This document shows, piece by piece, positions 8,260-15,926 of a DNA stretch of 64,000 nt (the stretch's first letter is position 1; each line of letters starts with the position of its first letter). Both the position numbers and the translations under genes were made by a program. The notes under the pieces are model-generated. The model saw only the letters and a list, made by a program, of their open reading frames with translations. It ran no database searches and was not told where the DNA came from. The DNA comes from Caballeronia jiangsuensis (GTDB taxonomy: Bacteria; Pseudomonadota; Gammaproteobacteria; Burkholderiales; Burkholderiaceae), in assembly GCA_000648925.1 (NCBI GenBank), contig JFHF01000007.1:124001-188000 (forward strand), read 5' to 3'.

Positions 8260-9303
8260 TCAGTCGCGGAAGCGGCTGGCAATGTAATCCGGGATATTTT
8301 CCGGAGTGACGACAACGACCGAAGAAGAAGTCGCAACGGATGACGCCGGCAGAAGCTTGTGATAGTGCATGATGTGATGACAGGCAGAACGCATGTCTTG
8401 CCGAAGGTCGTGATGCAGAATGGCCTGTATCCGCCCATCGCGCAGCAACTGCACATTGTCTCTGTCGAGGTCGTGGCCGATGAAGAAGACCGGCGCTTGT
8501 TGCTGCGCCTCCAGCGCGCGAAGAATGGCGATATTGCCGCCGCCCATCGAATAGACGGCTGTGACATGGGTATCGTCGCCGAGCGCGCTGCGGACTCGAT
8601 CCGCTGTCGGCATATCGAGGCCATGTCCGCCGCTCGCGTCGACCAGCTTCAGACGCGGATGATGTTTGCGCAATGCTCGACGAAAGCTTATCTCGCGCTC
8701 CTCCTCGCCCCGGAAGTGCTCGTCACTCATCGTTATCAAGACGTTGGCGGGCTGCGTTCCCAGCAACAGGCCGAGAAGATACGCGGCTGTGGCCCCGGCG
8801 ACGCGATTATCGAGCCCCGCATAAGCGATGCGCCCCGACATCGGTATGTCGGTGACGATCGTGACGACCGGAATGCCGTGGCGCTGAAGCTCCGCCACCG
8901 CCTCCGCAATCTCGGGAACGTCCCGGGCCTTCAGGAAAACACCGTGACTTCCGCGTCGAATGATCGACCGAAGCGCCTCCACGACTTCCGAGGTGGTCAT
9001 CGTCTCCTGCAACATAAAGCGCGGACGAACGACCGCGGGGTGCATCAGAGCGAGTTCGCCTTCGAGGGCATGCTTGATTTCATCGCTGAACCGCAAAGGC
9101 GCCTCGACTACAACGTCGACGATGAGTTTTCGTCCTGTATTTGCGAGATTCAATTCCTGCTTCTCGAGTTCCTTGATGGCTTGCTCGACCCGTCGGCGAG
9201 TGTGCTCGCGGACATTGGCACGCCCGTTCAATACCCGGTCGACGGTCGCCACGCCAAGCCCTGCCTGAAGGGCGATTTCCTTGATCAAAAACCGGTGAGC
9301 CAC
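8260..9303 (-). CDS. LacI family transcriptional regulator
   Basis: A 347-residue regulator. The N-terminal helix-turn-helix and hinge are clear (I-K-E-I-A-L-Q-A-G-L-G-V-A-T-V-D-R-V-L-N-G-R). A periplasmic-binding-like effector domain follows, with F-I-G-H-D-L-D-R-D-N near residues 255-265. The A-T-V-D-R form of the recognition helix is common in LacI proteins beside inositol- or ribose-type ABC operons (family knowledge). The start is GTG 9303, backed by the ribosome site GGAGGGTCGCA. Position next to module 1 suggests it senses a sugar or cyclitol-like effector and controls the operon from 10657, the porin, or both. Confidence 0.88.
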   Translation of the reverse strand: MAHRFLIKEIALQAGLGVATVDRVLNGRANVREHTRRRVEQAIKELEKQELNLANTGRKLIVDVVVEAPLRFSDEIKHALEGELALMHPAVVRPRFMLQETMTTSEVVEALRSIIRRGSHGVFLKARDVPEIAEAVAELQRHGIPVVTIVTDIPMSGRIAYAGLDNRVAGATAAYLLGLLLGTQPANVLITMSDEHFRGEEEREISFRRALRKHHPRLKLVDASGGHGLDMPTADRVRSALGDDTHVTAVYSMGGGNIAILRALEAQQQAPVFFIGHDLDRDNVQLLRDGRIQAILHHDLRQDMRSACHHIMHYHKLLPASSVATSSSVVVVTPENIPDYIASRFRD

Positions 9304-9320
9304 TGCGACCCTCCAATGCA

Positions 9321-9336
9321 GATAGATTTTTGATGT
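9321..9336. repeat. 16-bp direct repeat, copy 1 (LacI leader)
   Basis: GATAGATTTTTGATGT here and GATAGATTATTGATGT at 9455-9470 match at 15 of 16 positions. This copy starts 18 bp before the LacI start codon, in its leader. The pair is a candidate operator in the region between the LacI and LysR genes. Confidence 0.55.
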
Positions 9337-9454
9337 ACTTCCGAGACTTCAGAAAGGTCATCCCGGCCTATCCTACATCGAAAAAACGAGCCATCGTGTT
9401 CTCTGAAATAGCGGGTATTCCCGTATGTGAGCGCGATAGCATTGAATCTGGACT

Positions 9455-9470
9455 GATAGATTATTGATGT
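9455..9470. repeat. 16-bp direct repeat, copy 2
   Basis: GATAGATTATTGATGT, a near-perfect copy of 9321-9336, lies 134 bp away in the divergent LacI-LysR region. Its last bases form the -35-like TTGATG of the putative LysR promoter. The GATAGATT core occurs again at 9487-9494. Confidence 0.55.
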
Positions 9471-9493
9471 GTTTTTGTAGCATCAAGATAGAT
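9464..9493 (+). promoter_or_regulatory. Putative sigma-70 promoter of the LysR gene
   Basis: A TTGATG hexamer (9464-9469), a 17-bp AT-rich spacer and GATAGA (9487-9492) fit a sigma-70 promoter directed at the LysR gene at 9610. TTGATG and CATCAA (9481-9486) form an inverted repeat around the spacer, so the site could also be regulated. The rest of the 306-bp gap is AT-rich with no gene visible. Confidence 0.5.
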
Positions 9494-9609
9494 TCGCCGC
9501 ACTATGATGATGCATGCGCGATACCCAAATAATGATTTGACAAGATCGCGCGTGATCCCTCGTTCCATCGGAATGCGGGCAGAAACAAAAGGCGTGATGG
9601 CGCAAGGGC

Positions 9610-10524
9610 ATGGACCAGTTCAAGGAACTTCAGTTATTCGTGGAAGTAGCCGAGTCGGGCAGCATCAGTCGCGCTGCGGAATCAGTCGACCTGTCCATTT
9701 CGGCGGCGAGCCGGTATCTGATCTCGCTGGAGGCGAGACTCGGAGTCCAACTGGTTCGCCGGACGACGCGTAACCTCTATCTGACCGAGGCGGGCGCCGA
9801 ATTTCATCGACGGTGCAAATCCATACTGTCCGACCTCGGCGAAGCCGAAGCCGTCATCAAGGAAGCGGTCGTGCGTCCGAGCGGCGTGCTTCGAGTCACC
9901 GCTTCATTGTCCTTCTGCATGCTGCATATCGCGCCGATGCTCCCCGAGTTCACCGCGCGTTATCCGGACATCGCTGTCGATGTGGTCGCGGCCAACCGCT
10001 ACTACGACATCATCGAGAACGGCATCGACGTCGCGATTCGAACCAAAGTGCTCGAACCGGATAGCAACATCACGATCAGACGGCTCGCATCGACACGCCG
10101 GATTCTCGCCGCTTCGCCCGGCTACATCGAGGCGAACGGGCGCCCCCGGTTCCCGGCTGAACTCGTGAAGCACAGGTTGCTGAACTATCAACTCGCCGAC
10201 AATGCACGCGAGCTCTCATTCACCCGCGGCGGCGAAAACGTGGTGGTCAAAGTGAAGCCATTGGTCGAGTCGAACGACGGTCAGATACTCCGCGTCGCCG
10301 CACTCGACAACATGGGCATCCTTGTGCAGCCGAAGTACATTGTCTACGACGACCTCAAGGCCGGTCGTCTGATCCCGGTGCTGGACGATTGGGATCTTCC
10401 GCGGCTGACCATGAACATCGCGTTTCAGACTCGCGCGCATCTGCCCGTGAAAGTGCGACTGTTCATCGATGCGCTTCTGGAGCGGTTCCAGCAGAACGAC
10501 TACGAACGTCACTGGACGGCGTGA
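9610..10524 (+). CDS. LysR family transcriptional regulator
   Basis: A 304-residue LysR-type regulator. The N-terminal winged helix-turn-helix reads M-D-Q-F-K-E-L-Q-L-F-V-E-V-A-E-S-G-S then I-S-A-A-S-R-Y-L-I-S-L-E-A-R-L-G. A co-inducer-binding domain fills about residues 90-295. The form with L-F-V-E-V-A-E-S-G-S is typical of the large AaeR/DmlR-like LysR group. It sits just upstream of, and co-directional with, the dioxygenase operon, and ends 132 bp before the dioxygenase start. It is the best candidate to bind the GCGAAAGA-NN-TTCCC box at 10565 and its twin at 6801. The co-inducer may be a ring or keto intermediate. Confidence 0.9.
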   Translation: MDQFKELQLFVEVAESGSISRAAESVDLSISAASRYLISLEARLGVQLVRRTTRNLYLTEAGAEFHRRCKSILSDLGEAEAVIKEAVVRPSGVLRVTASLSFCMLHIAPMLPEFTARYPDIAVDVVAANRYYDIIENGIDVAIRTKVLEPDSNITIRRLASTRRILAASPGYIEANGRPRFPAELVKHRLLNYQLADNARELSFTRGGENVVVKVKPLVESNDGQILRVAALDNMGILVQPKYIVYDDLKAGRLIPVLDDWDLPRLTMNIAFQTRAHLPVKVRLFIDALLERFQQNDYERHWTA

Positions 10525-10564
10525 GCCCGGTTCGCGCTGCCCTTGATGCGTATTCCCGCTCAGC

Positions 10565-10651
10565 GCGAAAGACTTTCCCTTTCTAGCTCTGTTTTGCCAG
10601 CCAGGGCGAATATAGACTGGTCTCAAAGCTACACAAGAGATCGATGGAGAC
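10565..10651 (+). promoter_or_regulatory. Promoter/leader element of the dioxygenase operon (copy A)
   Basis: Copy A of the paired element. It contains GCGAAAGACTTTCCC with the dyad GAAAG-A-CTTTC (10567-10577), an AGGGCGAA half-site, TATAGACT as a -10-like block (10611-10618), TACACAAGAG (10630-10639), and the ribosome site GGAGAC (10646-10651), 6 nt before ATG 10657. The -35 position is weak. The dyad upstream of a weak promoter fits LysR-type activation. It matches 6801-6886 in order and spacing. Confidence 0.65.
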
Positions 10652-10656
10652 AAGTA

Positions 10657-11577
10657 ATGCAAAGCGCATTCCCCGCAGTTCAGTCCACCTCGCCGTATTT
10701 CGATGAAGCACGCTCGGCAGACGTGGTCAACGCTCGCATGAGCGACGACGCCGACCCTCGTCTGACGCAAGTGATGTCGGTTTTGGTCAGGCATCTGCAT
10801 GCTGCCATCAAAGAGATCGAACCGACTCACGAGGAATGGTTCGCTGCCATCCGCTTCCTGACCGAGACCGGTCAAATGTGCACGGACTGGCGGCAAGAGT
10901 ACATCCTGCTCTCGGACATCCTCGGGGTTTCGATGCTGGTTGATGCGATCAATCACCGTCGTCCGAGCGGCGCCACGCCCAATACGATTCTCGGTCCCTT
11001 CTACGTCGCCGATGCACCCGAATATTCGAACGGCACGAACATCTGCCTGGATGGAAAGGGTGAGCCGATGGTCGTTGAAGGCCGCGTGACAGACATCGAG
11101 GGCAATCCGATTCCGAACGCGAAGCTCGAAGTGTGGCAGACCAACGATGACGGCTTCTACGATGTGCAGCAAAAGGGCGTGCAACCTGACTCGAATATGC
11201 GCGGCGTTTTCACGTCGGATGCCGAAGGCCGCTACTGGTTCAAGTCCGTCAAGCCGCGCCACTATCCGATTCCCTCGGATGGTCCCGTCGGCAAGCTTCT
11301 CGGCGCGATGGGTCGGCACCCCAACCGGGCCGCGCACCTGCACTTCATCGTGACTGCGCCCGGATTCGACCCGGTCATCACTCACATCTTTACGCCGGAC
11401 TGCCCGTATTTGCCCGAGGATGCGGTCTTCGGCGTCAAGCGTGAGCTTATCGCTGAATTCAACAAGATCGACGACGCGGATGCGGCGAAGCGCGCCGGGT
11501 TCTCGTCGCCCTTCTGGTCTGTATCGTGGGACTTCACGCTCGCGACATCCGGCAAGCCGCATCTGCAAAACACGTAA
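10657..11577 (+). CDS. Intradiol ring-cleavage dioxygenase, hydroxyquinol 1,2-dioxygenase type
   Basis: A 306-residue Fe(III) intradiol dioxygenase. The N-terminal helical dimerisation domain precedes the beta-sandwich catalytic domain, which starts near I-L-G-P-F-Y-V. Predicted iron ligands are Tyr168 (D-G-F-Y-D), Tyr203 (R-H-Y-P-I-P), His227 and His229 (A-A-H-L-H-F), spaced as in known hydroxyquinol dioxygenases. Expected reaction: hydroxyquinol plus O2 to maleylacetate (3-hydroxy-cis,cis-muconate). The maleylacetate reductase gene at the far end of the operon supports this over catechol. ATG 10657 follows GGAGAC; an upstream in-frame start would run through the promoter element. No hydroxylase or decarboxylase that normally makes hydroxyquinol is nearby. 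Confidence 0.9.
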   Translation: MQSAFPAVQSTSPYFDEARSADVVNARMSDDADPRLTQVMSVLVRHLHAAIKEIEPTHEEWFAAIRFLTETGQMCTDWRQEYILLSDILGVSMLVDAINHRRPSGATPNTILGPFYVADAPEYSNGTNICLDGKGEPMVVEGRVTDIEGNPIPNAKLEVWQTNDDGFYDVQQKGVQPDSNMRGVFTSDAEGRYWFKSVKPRHYPIPSDGPVGKLLGAMGRHPNRAAHLHFIVTAPGFDPVITHIFTPDCPYLPEDAVFGVKRELIAEFNKIDDADAAKRAGFSSPFWSVSWDFTLATSGKPHLQNT

Positions 11578-11643
11578 TCGTTTGGCACATCAGCACGTGC
11601 TGAATGATCACAGATGATATCGAGAGACATAGGAGTGCTACAC

Positions 11644-12522
11644 ATGAGAACGAAGAAAGAATTGCTGGCAGCGTACTGGACCCTCGCAGGTGATGTCTAT
11701 CCATGCGCGGCAAATGAAATCAGTCCGTTCCCGCTGCGCGACCGCTGCGAAGCGGCGATGCGCGCGGGCTGGAGCGGCGTCGGCCTCATCCTCGACGACC
11801 TCGAATACAGCATCGAGAAGTACGGCCTGTCGGGCGTCAAGAACATTCTGGAAGACACGGGCATGAAGTACTTCGAGCTCGAAATTCTGATGGACTGGTA
11901 CTTCGACGGTGAGGCGCGTGCGAAGTCGGACCACTCTCGCCGCCGCTTCATCGAACTGGGCGGCGAACTCGGGATGCGCAATCTGAAAATCGGTGCGAGC
12001 CCGTTCGACAAGAATCCGCCCGATTTCCCCCGCATGACCGACGAGTTCGCCAAGCTCTGCCAGGATGTGGCGACGGTCGGCGCGACGGTCGCAATCGAGT
12101 TCATGCCTTTCTCGCCGATCCGAAACGTCGCAGAGGCGCTGAAGGTCGCGGAAGGGGCCAATCAACCCAACGGTGGCCTGATGGTCGATCACTGGCACGT
12201 GGCCCGCGCAAATACGCCGTATAGCGAGGTCGCGCAAATCCCGGCGCGCTTCATCAAAGGCGTCGAGATGGACGACGTTGCCGCACACGTCAAGGGAACG
12301 CTCTTCGACGACTCGACCTTCAACCGCCAGCTCTGCGGCGAAGGCGCCGGCGACTGCGTTGCGTTCGTCGATGCGCTGGAGCAGGCAGGCTGCACTTTGC
12401 CTTACTACGGCGTCGAACTCATCTCCGAAGTTCATCGGAAATTCCCGCTCGACGAGATGGCGAAGCGCGCCTACGACACCACCGTCGCGCAGTTCTCGGC
12501 GAAGCCCGCCACTACCGCATAA
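11644..12522 (+). CDS. Sugar phosphate isomerase/epimerase-like TIM barrel (xylose-isomerase fold)
   Basis: A 292-residue AP-endonuclease-2/xylose-isomerase-like TIM barrel. Candidate divalent-metal ligands at strand ends are Glu152 (A-I-E-F-M-P-F), Asp182 (V-D-H-W-H), Glu208 and Glu258 (G-V-E-L-I-S-E). The family includes inosose dehydratase IolE, 3-dehydroshikimate dehydratases, hydroxypyruvate isomerase, keto-glycoside lyases and epimerases. Lying between a ring dioxygenase and an IolG-like dehydrogenase, a dehydratase or beta-eliminase acting on a keto-cyclitol or 3-keto-glycoside is the most sensible guess. ATG 11644 has the ribosome site AGGAG; an in-frame start 30 nt upstream is less likely. 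Confidence 0.82.
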   Translation: MRTKKELLAAYWTLAGDVYPCAANEISPFPLRDRCEAAMRAGWSGVGLILDDLEYSIEKYGLSGVKNILEDTGMKYFELEILMDWYFDGEARAKSDHSRRRFIELGGELGMRNLKIGASPFDKNPPDFPRMTDEFAKLCQDVATVGATVAIEFMPFSPIRNVAEALKVAEGANQPNGGLMVDHWHVARANTPYSEVAQIPARFIKGVEMDDVAAHVKGTLFDDSTFNRQLCGEGAGDCVAFVDALEQAGCTLPYYGVELISEVHRKFPLDEMAKRAYDTTVAQFSAKPATTA

Positions 12523-12563
12523 GCGCTTCCAACCCTAAACGACAAAGTATTCTGGAGACTCAC

Positions 12564-13556
12564 ATGATTCGAATCGCCGTACTCGGTGCAGGCCGCATTG
12601 GCCGCATTCACGCTGGCAACGTCGCCGCGAGCCCCAACGCGAAACTCGTCGTGGTCGCGGACCCGATCGAAAGCGCGGCACAGTCGCTGGCGACCAAGCT
12701 CGGCTGCGAAGCGTCGACGGACCCGGCAGGCGTGCTGGAGCGCAACGACATCGACGCTGTGGTCATCGGCACGCCGACCGACACGCACATCACGTTCATG
12801 CTCGAAGCCGTGAAGCGCGGCAAGGCTGTGCTCTGCGAAAAGCCCATCGATCTCGACATGGCAAAGTCGCTCGCCGCCGCGAACGAAGTCGAACGCCAGG
12901 GTGGCCGCGTCATGCTCGCTTTCAATCGCCGCTTCGATCCGACGTCCCAGGCGTTCCGCAAGGCGATCGATGCGGGTGATGTCGGCGAAGTGCGTCAGGT
13001 CATCATCTCGAGCCGCGACCCCGGCATGCCGCCGCGCGATTACGTCGAGCACTCGGGCGGGATCTTCCGCGACATGGTGATCCACGACCTGGACATGGCG
13101 CGCTGGCTGCTGGGCGAAGAACCAGTCGAAGTGATGGCCATGGCCAGCCGCCTTATCGACGAGTCGCTGGAAAAGCTGACCGACTTCGATACGGTGATGG
13201 TTCAGTTGCGCACCGCTTCGGGCAAGCAATGTCACATCAACTGCTGTCGTGAAGCTGTCTATGGATACGACCAGCGCATGGAAGTGTCCGGTTCCAAAGG
13301 CATGCTTCTGCAAGAGAATCTCCGGCCGTCGACGGTTCGTCGCTGGTCGAAGGACGTCACGGATGCGCGCGAGCCGCTCCTCAACTTCTTCCTCGAACGC
13401 TACGTTGAAGCGTACAAGGCCGAACTCGAAGCCTTTGTAGATGCACTGAACACGAAGTCCCCGTTGCCGACGTCGGTTCAGGACGGGCTGAAGGCGCTGC
13501 GCCTGGCGGATGCCGCACTCGAGTCCGCGCTGACGGGCAAAGCCGTCAAGGTGTAA
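12564..13556 (+). CDS. Gfo/Idh/MocA oxidoreductase, inositol 2-dehydrogenase-like (IolG)
   Basis: A 330-residue NAD(P)-dependent dehydrogenase closely resembling rhizobial-type inositol 2-dehydrogenases. The Rossmann motif G-A-G-R-I-G is at 8-13. The catalytic E-K-P has Lys93, and Asp170 and His174 lie in F-R-D-M-V-I-H-D, equivalent to Lys97, Asp172 and His176 of IolG. It would oxidise one ring hydroxyl of a cyclitol or sugar to a ketone. It follows the TIM-barrel gene by 41 bp with its own site (TGGAGACTCAC). Inositol itself is not certain, because this family also oxidises glucosides, anhydrosugars and scyllo- or chiro-inositol. Confidence 0.85.
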   Translation: MIRIAVLGAGRIGRIHAGNVAASPNAKLVVVADPIESAAQSLATKLGCEASTDPAGVLERNDIDAVVIGTPTDTHITFMLEAVKRGKAVLCEKPIDLDMAKSLAAANEVERQGGRVMLAFNRRFDPTSQAFRKAIDAGDVGEVRQVIISSRDPGMPPRDYVEHSGGIFRDMVIHDLDMARWLLGEEPVEVMAMASRLIDESLEKLTDFDTVMVQLRTASGKQCHINCCREAVYGYDQRMEVSGSKGMLLQENLRPSTVRRWSKDVTDAREPLLNFFLERYVEAYKAELEAFVDALNTKSPLPTSVQDGLKALRLADAALESALTGKAVKV

Positions 13557-13580
13557 CCGAGAATCCGGAGGAGATACGTC

Positions 13581-14669
13581 ATGACACGAAAGATTGGTCC
13601 CAACGAAACGCTCGGTGTGGCATGTCTTGGCATCACTCACCCGCACACGTCCGGGCGAGTCAAGGCGATTGCCCGCCGTTCCGACGCGAAGATGCTCGGC
13701 GCGTGGGATACAAGCCCGCTGCTCACGCCGTTCGTCGATGCGCTCGGCCTCGAAGCCCGCTCGAAGGAAGACATTCTGGCGGACAAGAATGTTCATGTCG
13801 TGCTGGTCCATTCGAAGAGCGAGAAGATGGCCGACCTGACCATCGAAGCACTCGAAGCCGGCAAGGCTGTGTTGTGCGAAAAGCCGGCCGGACGCAGCTC
13901 GGCGGATGCGAAGCGCATCGTCGACGCGGTCGAGCGTACCGGCGGTCTCGTGCAGGTCGGCTATTGCTGGCGCTTCGCGCCTTCCGTGGACGCCATGCAG
14001 GCGGCGCTCAAGAGCGGCCGTCTCGGGAAAGTCGTTCAGGTGCGCGCTCACGGCGGATGCTCGCACGACGAGGCGGGCACGCCTCATATGACCCAGCCCG
14101 GCGACATCGGCGGTGCCGTGTTCGTTATCGGTTGCCACCTCATCGACCGCATTCTTCTGCACTTCGGTTTGCCGCATTCGGTGAACGCGCGCATCACGAA
14201 GTTCCCGAACTTTCACGGCGATGAATCGCGCGAAGACGCGGCAGGCGCGGTGCTGAACTACGAAGACAAGATTGTCAGCGTCGACTTCATGTCCTGGGAC
14301 GTTCTGCCGTGGACGGAAAGCTGGGACATCACGGCCTACGGCACCGAAGGCATCATGTCGTCCCGCTCGCTGCCCTCTAGCTACAAGATTTACGACGCGG
14401 GCAAGGGCGACTATCCGGAAGGATGGACCGAATGGCAGGAGACGAGTTTCCCGGAAATCTGGGCGACCAAGAAAACGGAGTATTCGCCGGACATCGCTGA
14501 AATCGGCAATCCGGTGTACTTCGACCGCGAGTCGAACGCATTCGTCGACGCATTGCGCAATGGCACGCCTTCGGTTGTGCCGGCGACGCAGGCATACAAC
14601 ATCAGCCGAGTTATCGAGGCCATGTTCGCTTCCTCGAAAGAAGCCGGCGCAGAAGTCTTTATCCGATAA
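13581..14669 (+). CDS. Second Gfo/Idh/MocA family protein with altered cofactor and catalytic motifs
   Basis: A 362-residue Gfo/Idh/MocA protein not close to its neighbour. The dinucleotide loop is unusual: the G-x-G-x-x-G position reads C-L-G-I-T-H-P-H-T-S-G. E-K-P is kept (Glu100-Lys101-Pro102). In the catalytic helix the usual D-x-x-x-H reads V-I-G-C-H, so Asp is replaced by Val182 while His186 remains. The enzyme may reduce rather than oxidise, use a different acid, or act on a diketo intermediate. It is 24 bp after the IolG-like gene with the ribosome site GGAGGAG, so it is translated from the same message. The substrate is unknown. Confidence 0.8.
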   Translation: MTRKIGPNETLGVACLGITHPHTSGRVKAIARRSDAKMLGAWDTSPLLTPFVDALGLEARSKEDILADKNVHVVLVHSKSEKMADLTIEALEAGKAVLCEKPAGRSSADAKRIVDAVERTGGLVQVGYCWRFAPSVDAMQAALKSGRLGKVVQVRAHGGCSHDEAGTPHMTQPGDIGGAVFVIGCHLIDRILLHFGLPHSVNARITKFPNFHGDESREDAAGAVLNYEDKIVSVDFMSWDVLPWTESWDITAYGTEGIMSSRSLPSSYKIYDAGKGDYPEGWTEWQETSFPEIWATKKTEYSPDIAEIGNPVYFDRESNAFVDALRNGTPSVVPATQAYNISRVIEAMFASSKEAGAEVFIR

Positions 14670-14679
14670 CCGCTTGCAA

Positions 14680-14703
14680 GACTGACGCTCAATAGCGTCA
14701 GTC
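14680..14703 (+). promoter_or_regulatory. Intercistronic stem-loop before the sugar-binding-protein gene
   Basis: A perfect 10-bp stem (GACTGACGCT paired with AGCGTCAGTC) has a CAAT tetraloop and no U-tract. It separates the catabolic genes from the transporter genes. Such hairpins usually protect or process operon mRNA and can raise binding-protein expression relative to its neighbours. Confidence 0.6.
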
Positions 14704-14765
14704 GAAGAATCCGTAAATCATAAATCGGGAACGTAAATTCGTATTCCTAATCAGGAGACAGTGTC

Positions 14766-15836
14766 ATGAAGATTTTGAAGAGTGTTGTGGTGGTTCTTGC
14801 AGCATCCGCTGCTTTCGCAGCAGCCTCGGGCGCCGCTTTTGCAGAAGATAAGGGCGTCGTCGGCATCTCGCTGCCGGACAAGACGGAATCCCGCTGGATT
14901 ACCGATGGGAAGAGCATGGTCGACGCGCTGAAGGCGAAGGGCTACGCGTCGGACCTTCAGTACGCGAATTACGATGTTCCGACGCAGGTGAACCAGGTCG
15001 AGAACATGCTCGCGAAGGGCGTCAAGGCGCTGGTCATCGCCCCCATCGACGGAAAGACGTTCTCTGATGCGCTGGCTCTCGCCCAGAAGAAGGGCATCAA
15101 GGTTATCTCCTACGACCGTCTGATCAGCCAGACGAAGGACGTCGATTATTACGCCACGTTCGACAACTACGGCGTGGGCGTTCTGCAGGCGCAGAGCATC
15201 GTCAGCGCATGGCAGAAAGCCGGCAGCAAGACGCCGTTCAACATCGAAGTGTTCGGCGGCTCAAGCGATGACAACAACGCTCATATGGTCTACGCGGGCG
15301 GCATGTCGATTCTCAAGCCGTACATCGACAGCGGCAAGTTCGTGATTCGCAGCAAGCAGGTTGCCTTCGAGAAGGTCGCGACGCGCAACTGGGATGGTGC
15401 GACCGCGCAGTCCCGCATGGATAACCTGCTGAGCGCGTTTTACGGCAAGGACCATCTCGATGCGGTCTGGGCGCCGAACGACGCGCTGGCGATCGGCATC
15501 ATCTCGTCTCTCAAAGGCGTGGGATACGGTTCGGCCCAGCAAACCATGCCGATCATCACGGGACAGGATGCGGATGTTCAGAACGTGAAGAACATCGTTC
15601 GCGGCGACCAGACTTCGACGGTGTTCAAAGACACGCGCAAGCTCGCCGGCGTCGCAGCCGATATGGTCAACGACGCGCTGGCCGGAAAACAGGTGCCCGT
15701 CAACGACACGAAGAGCTACAACAACGGCGCGAAGGTTGTTCCCACTTATCTCGTGAAGCCCGTTCTCGTCGACAAGGCCAACTATCAGTCGGAGCTGGTC
15801 ACGAGCGGCTACTACACGCAGGCCCAGATCAAGTAA
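14766..15836 (+). CDS. chvE: Multiple-monosaccharide ABC transporter substrate-binding protein (ChvE family)
   Basis: A 356-residue periplasmic binding protein. The signal peptide (about residues 1-27, ending A-A-F-A) is followed by the two-lobed type-1 fold. Blocks such as G-I-S-L-P-D-K-T-E-S-R-W-I, V-D-Y-Y-A-T-F-D-N-Y and I-I-T-G-Q-D-A-D are characteristic of ChvE-like proteins, which bind aldoses and some sugar acids. It delivers substrate to the MmsA/MmsB transporter encoded next. A strong ribosome site (AGGAGAC) and flanking stem-loops on both sides suggest high expression. In this operon its ligand may be a cyclitol or glycoside; that is inference. Confidence 0.9.
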   Translation: MKILKSVVVVLAASAAFAAASGAAFAEDKGVVGISLPDKTESRWITDGKSMVDALKAKGYASDLQYANYDVPTQVNQVENMLAKGVKALVIAPIDGKTFSDALALAQKKGIKVISYDRLISQTKDVDYYATFDNYGVGVLQAQSIVSAWQKAGSKTPFNIEVFGGSSDDNNAHMVYAGGMSILKPYIDSGKFVIRSKQVAFEKVATRNWDGATAQSRMDNLLSAFYGKDHLDAVWAPNDALAIGIISSLKGVGYGSAQQTMPIITGQDADVQNVKNIVRGDQTSTVFKDTRKLAGVAADMVNDALAGKQVPVNDTKSYNNGAKVVPTYLVKPVLVDKANYQSELVTSGYYTQAQIK

Positions 15837-15851
15837 GGCGCCTGAACGTCA

Positions 15852-15885
15852 GCGTGGCGCGGAGTGTGGCAAGGCCCCGCCACGC
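15852..15885 (+). promoter_or_regulatory. Intercistronic stem-loop after the binding-protein gene
   Basis: GCGTGGCG (15852-15859) pairs perfectly with CGCCACGC (15878-15885). There is no U-tract. Its position between binding-protein and ATPase genes is where ABC operons often attenuate downstream expression or stabilise the upstream message. Confidence 0.55.
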
Positions 15886-15926
15886 GGGTACGCCTCGGAG
15901 CGTGACCAATCGGAGAAAGTTTGACC

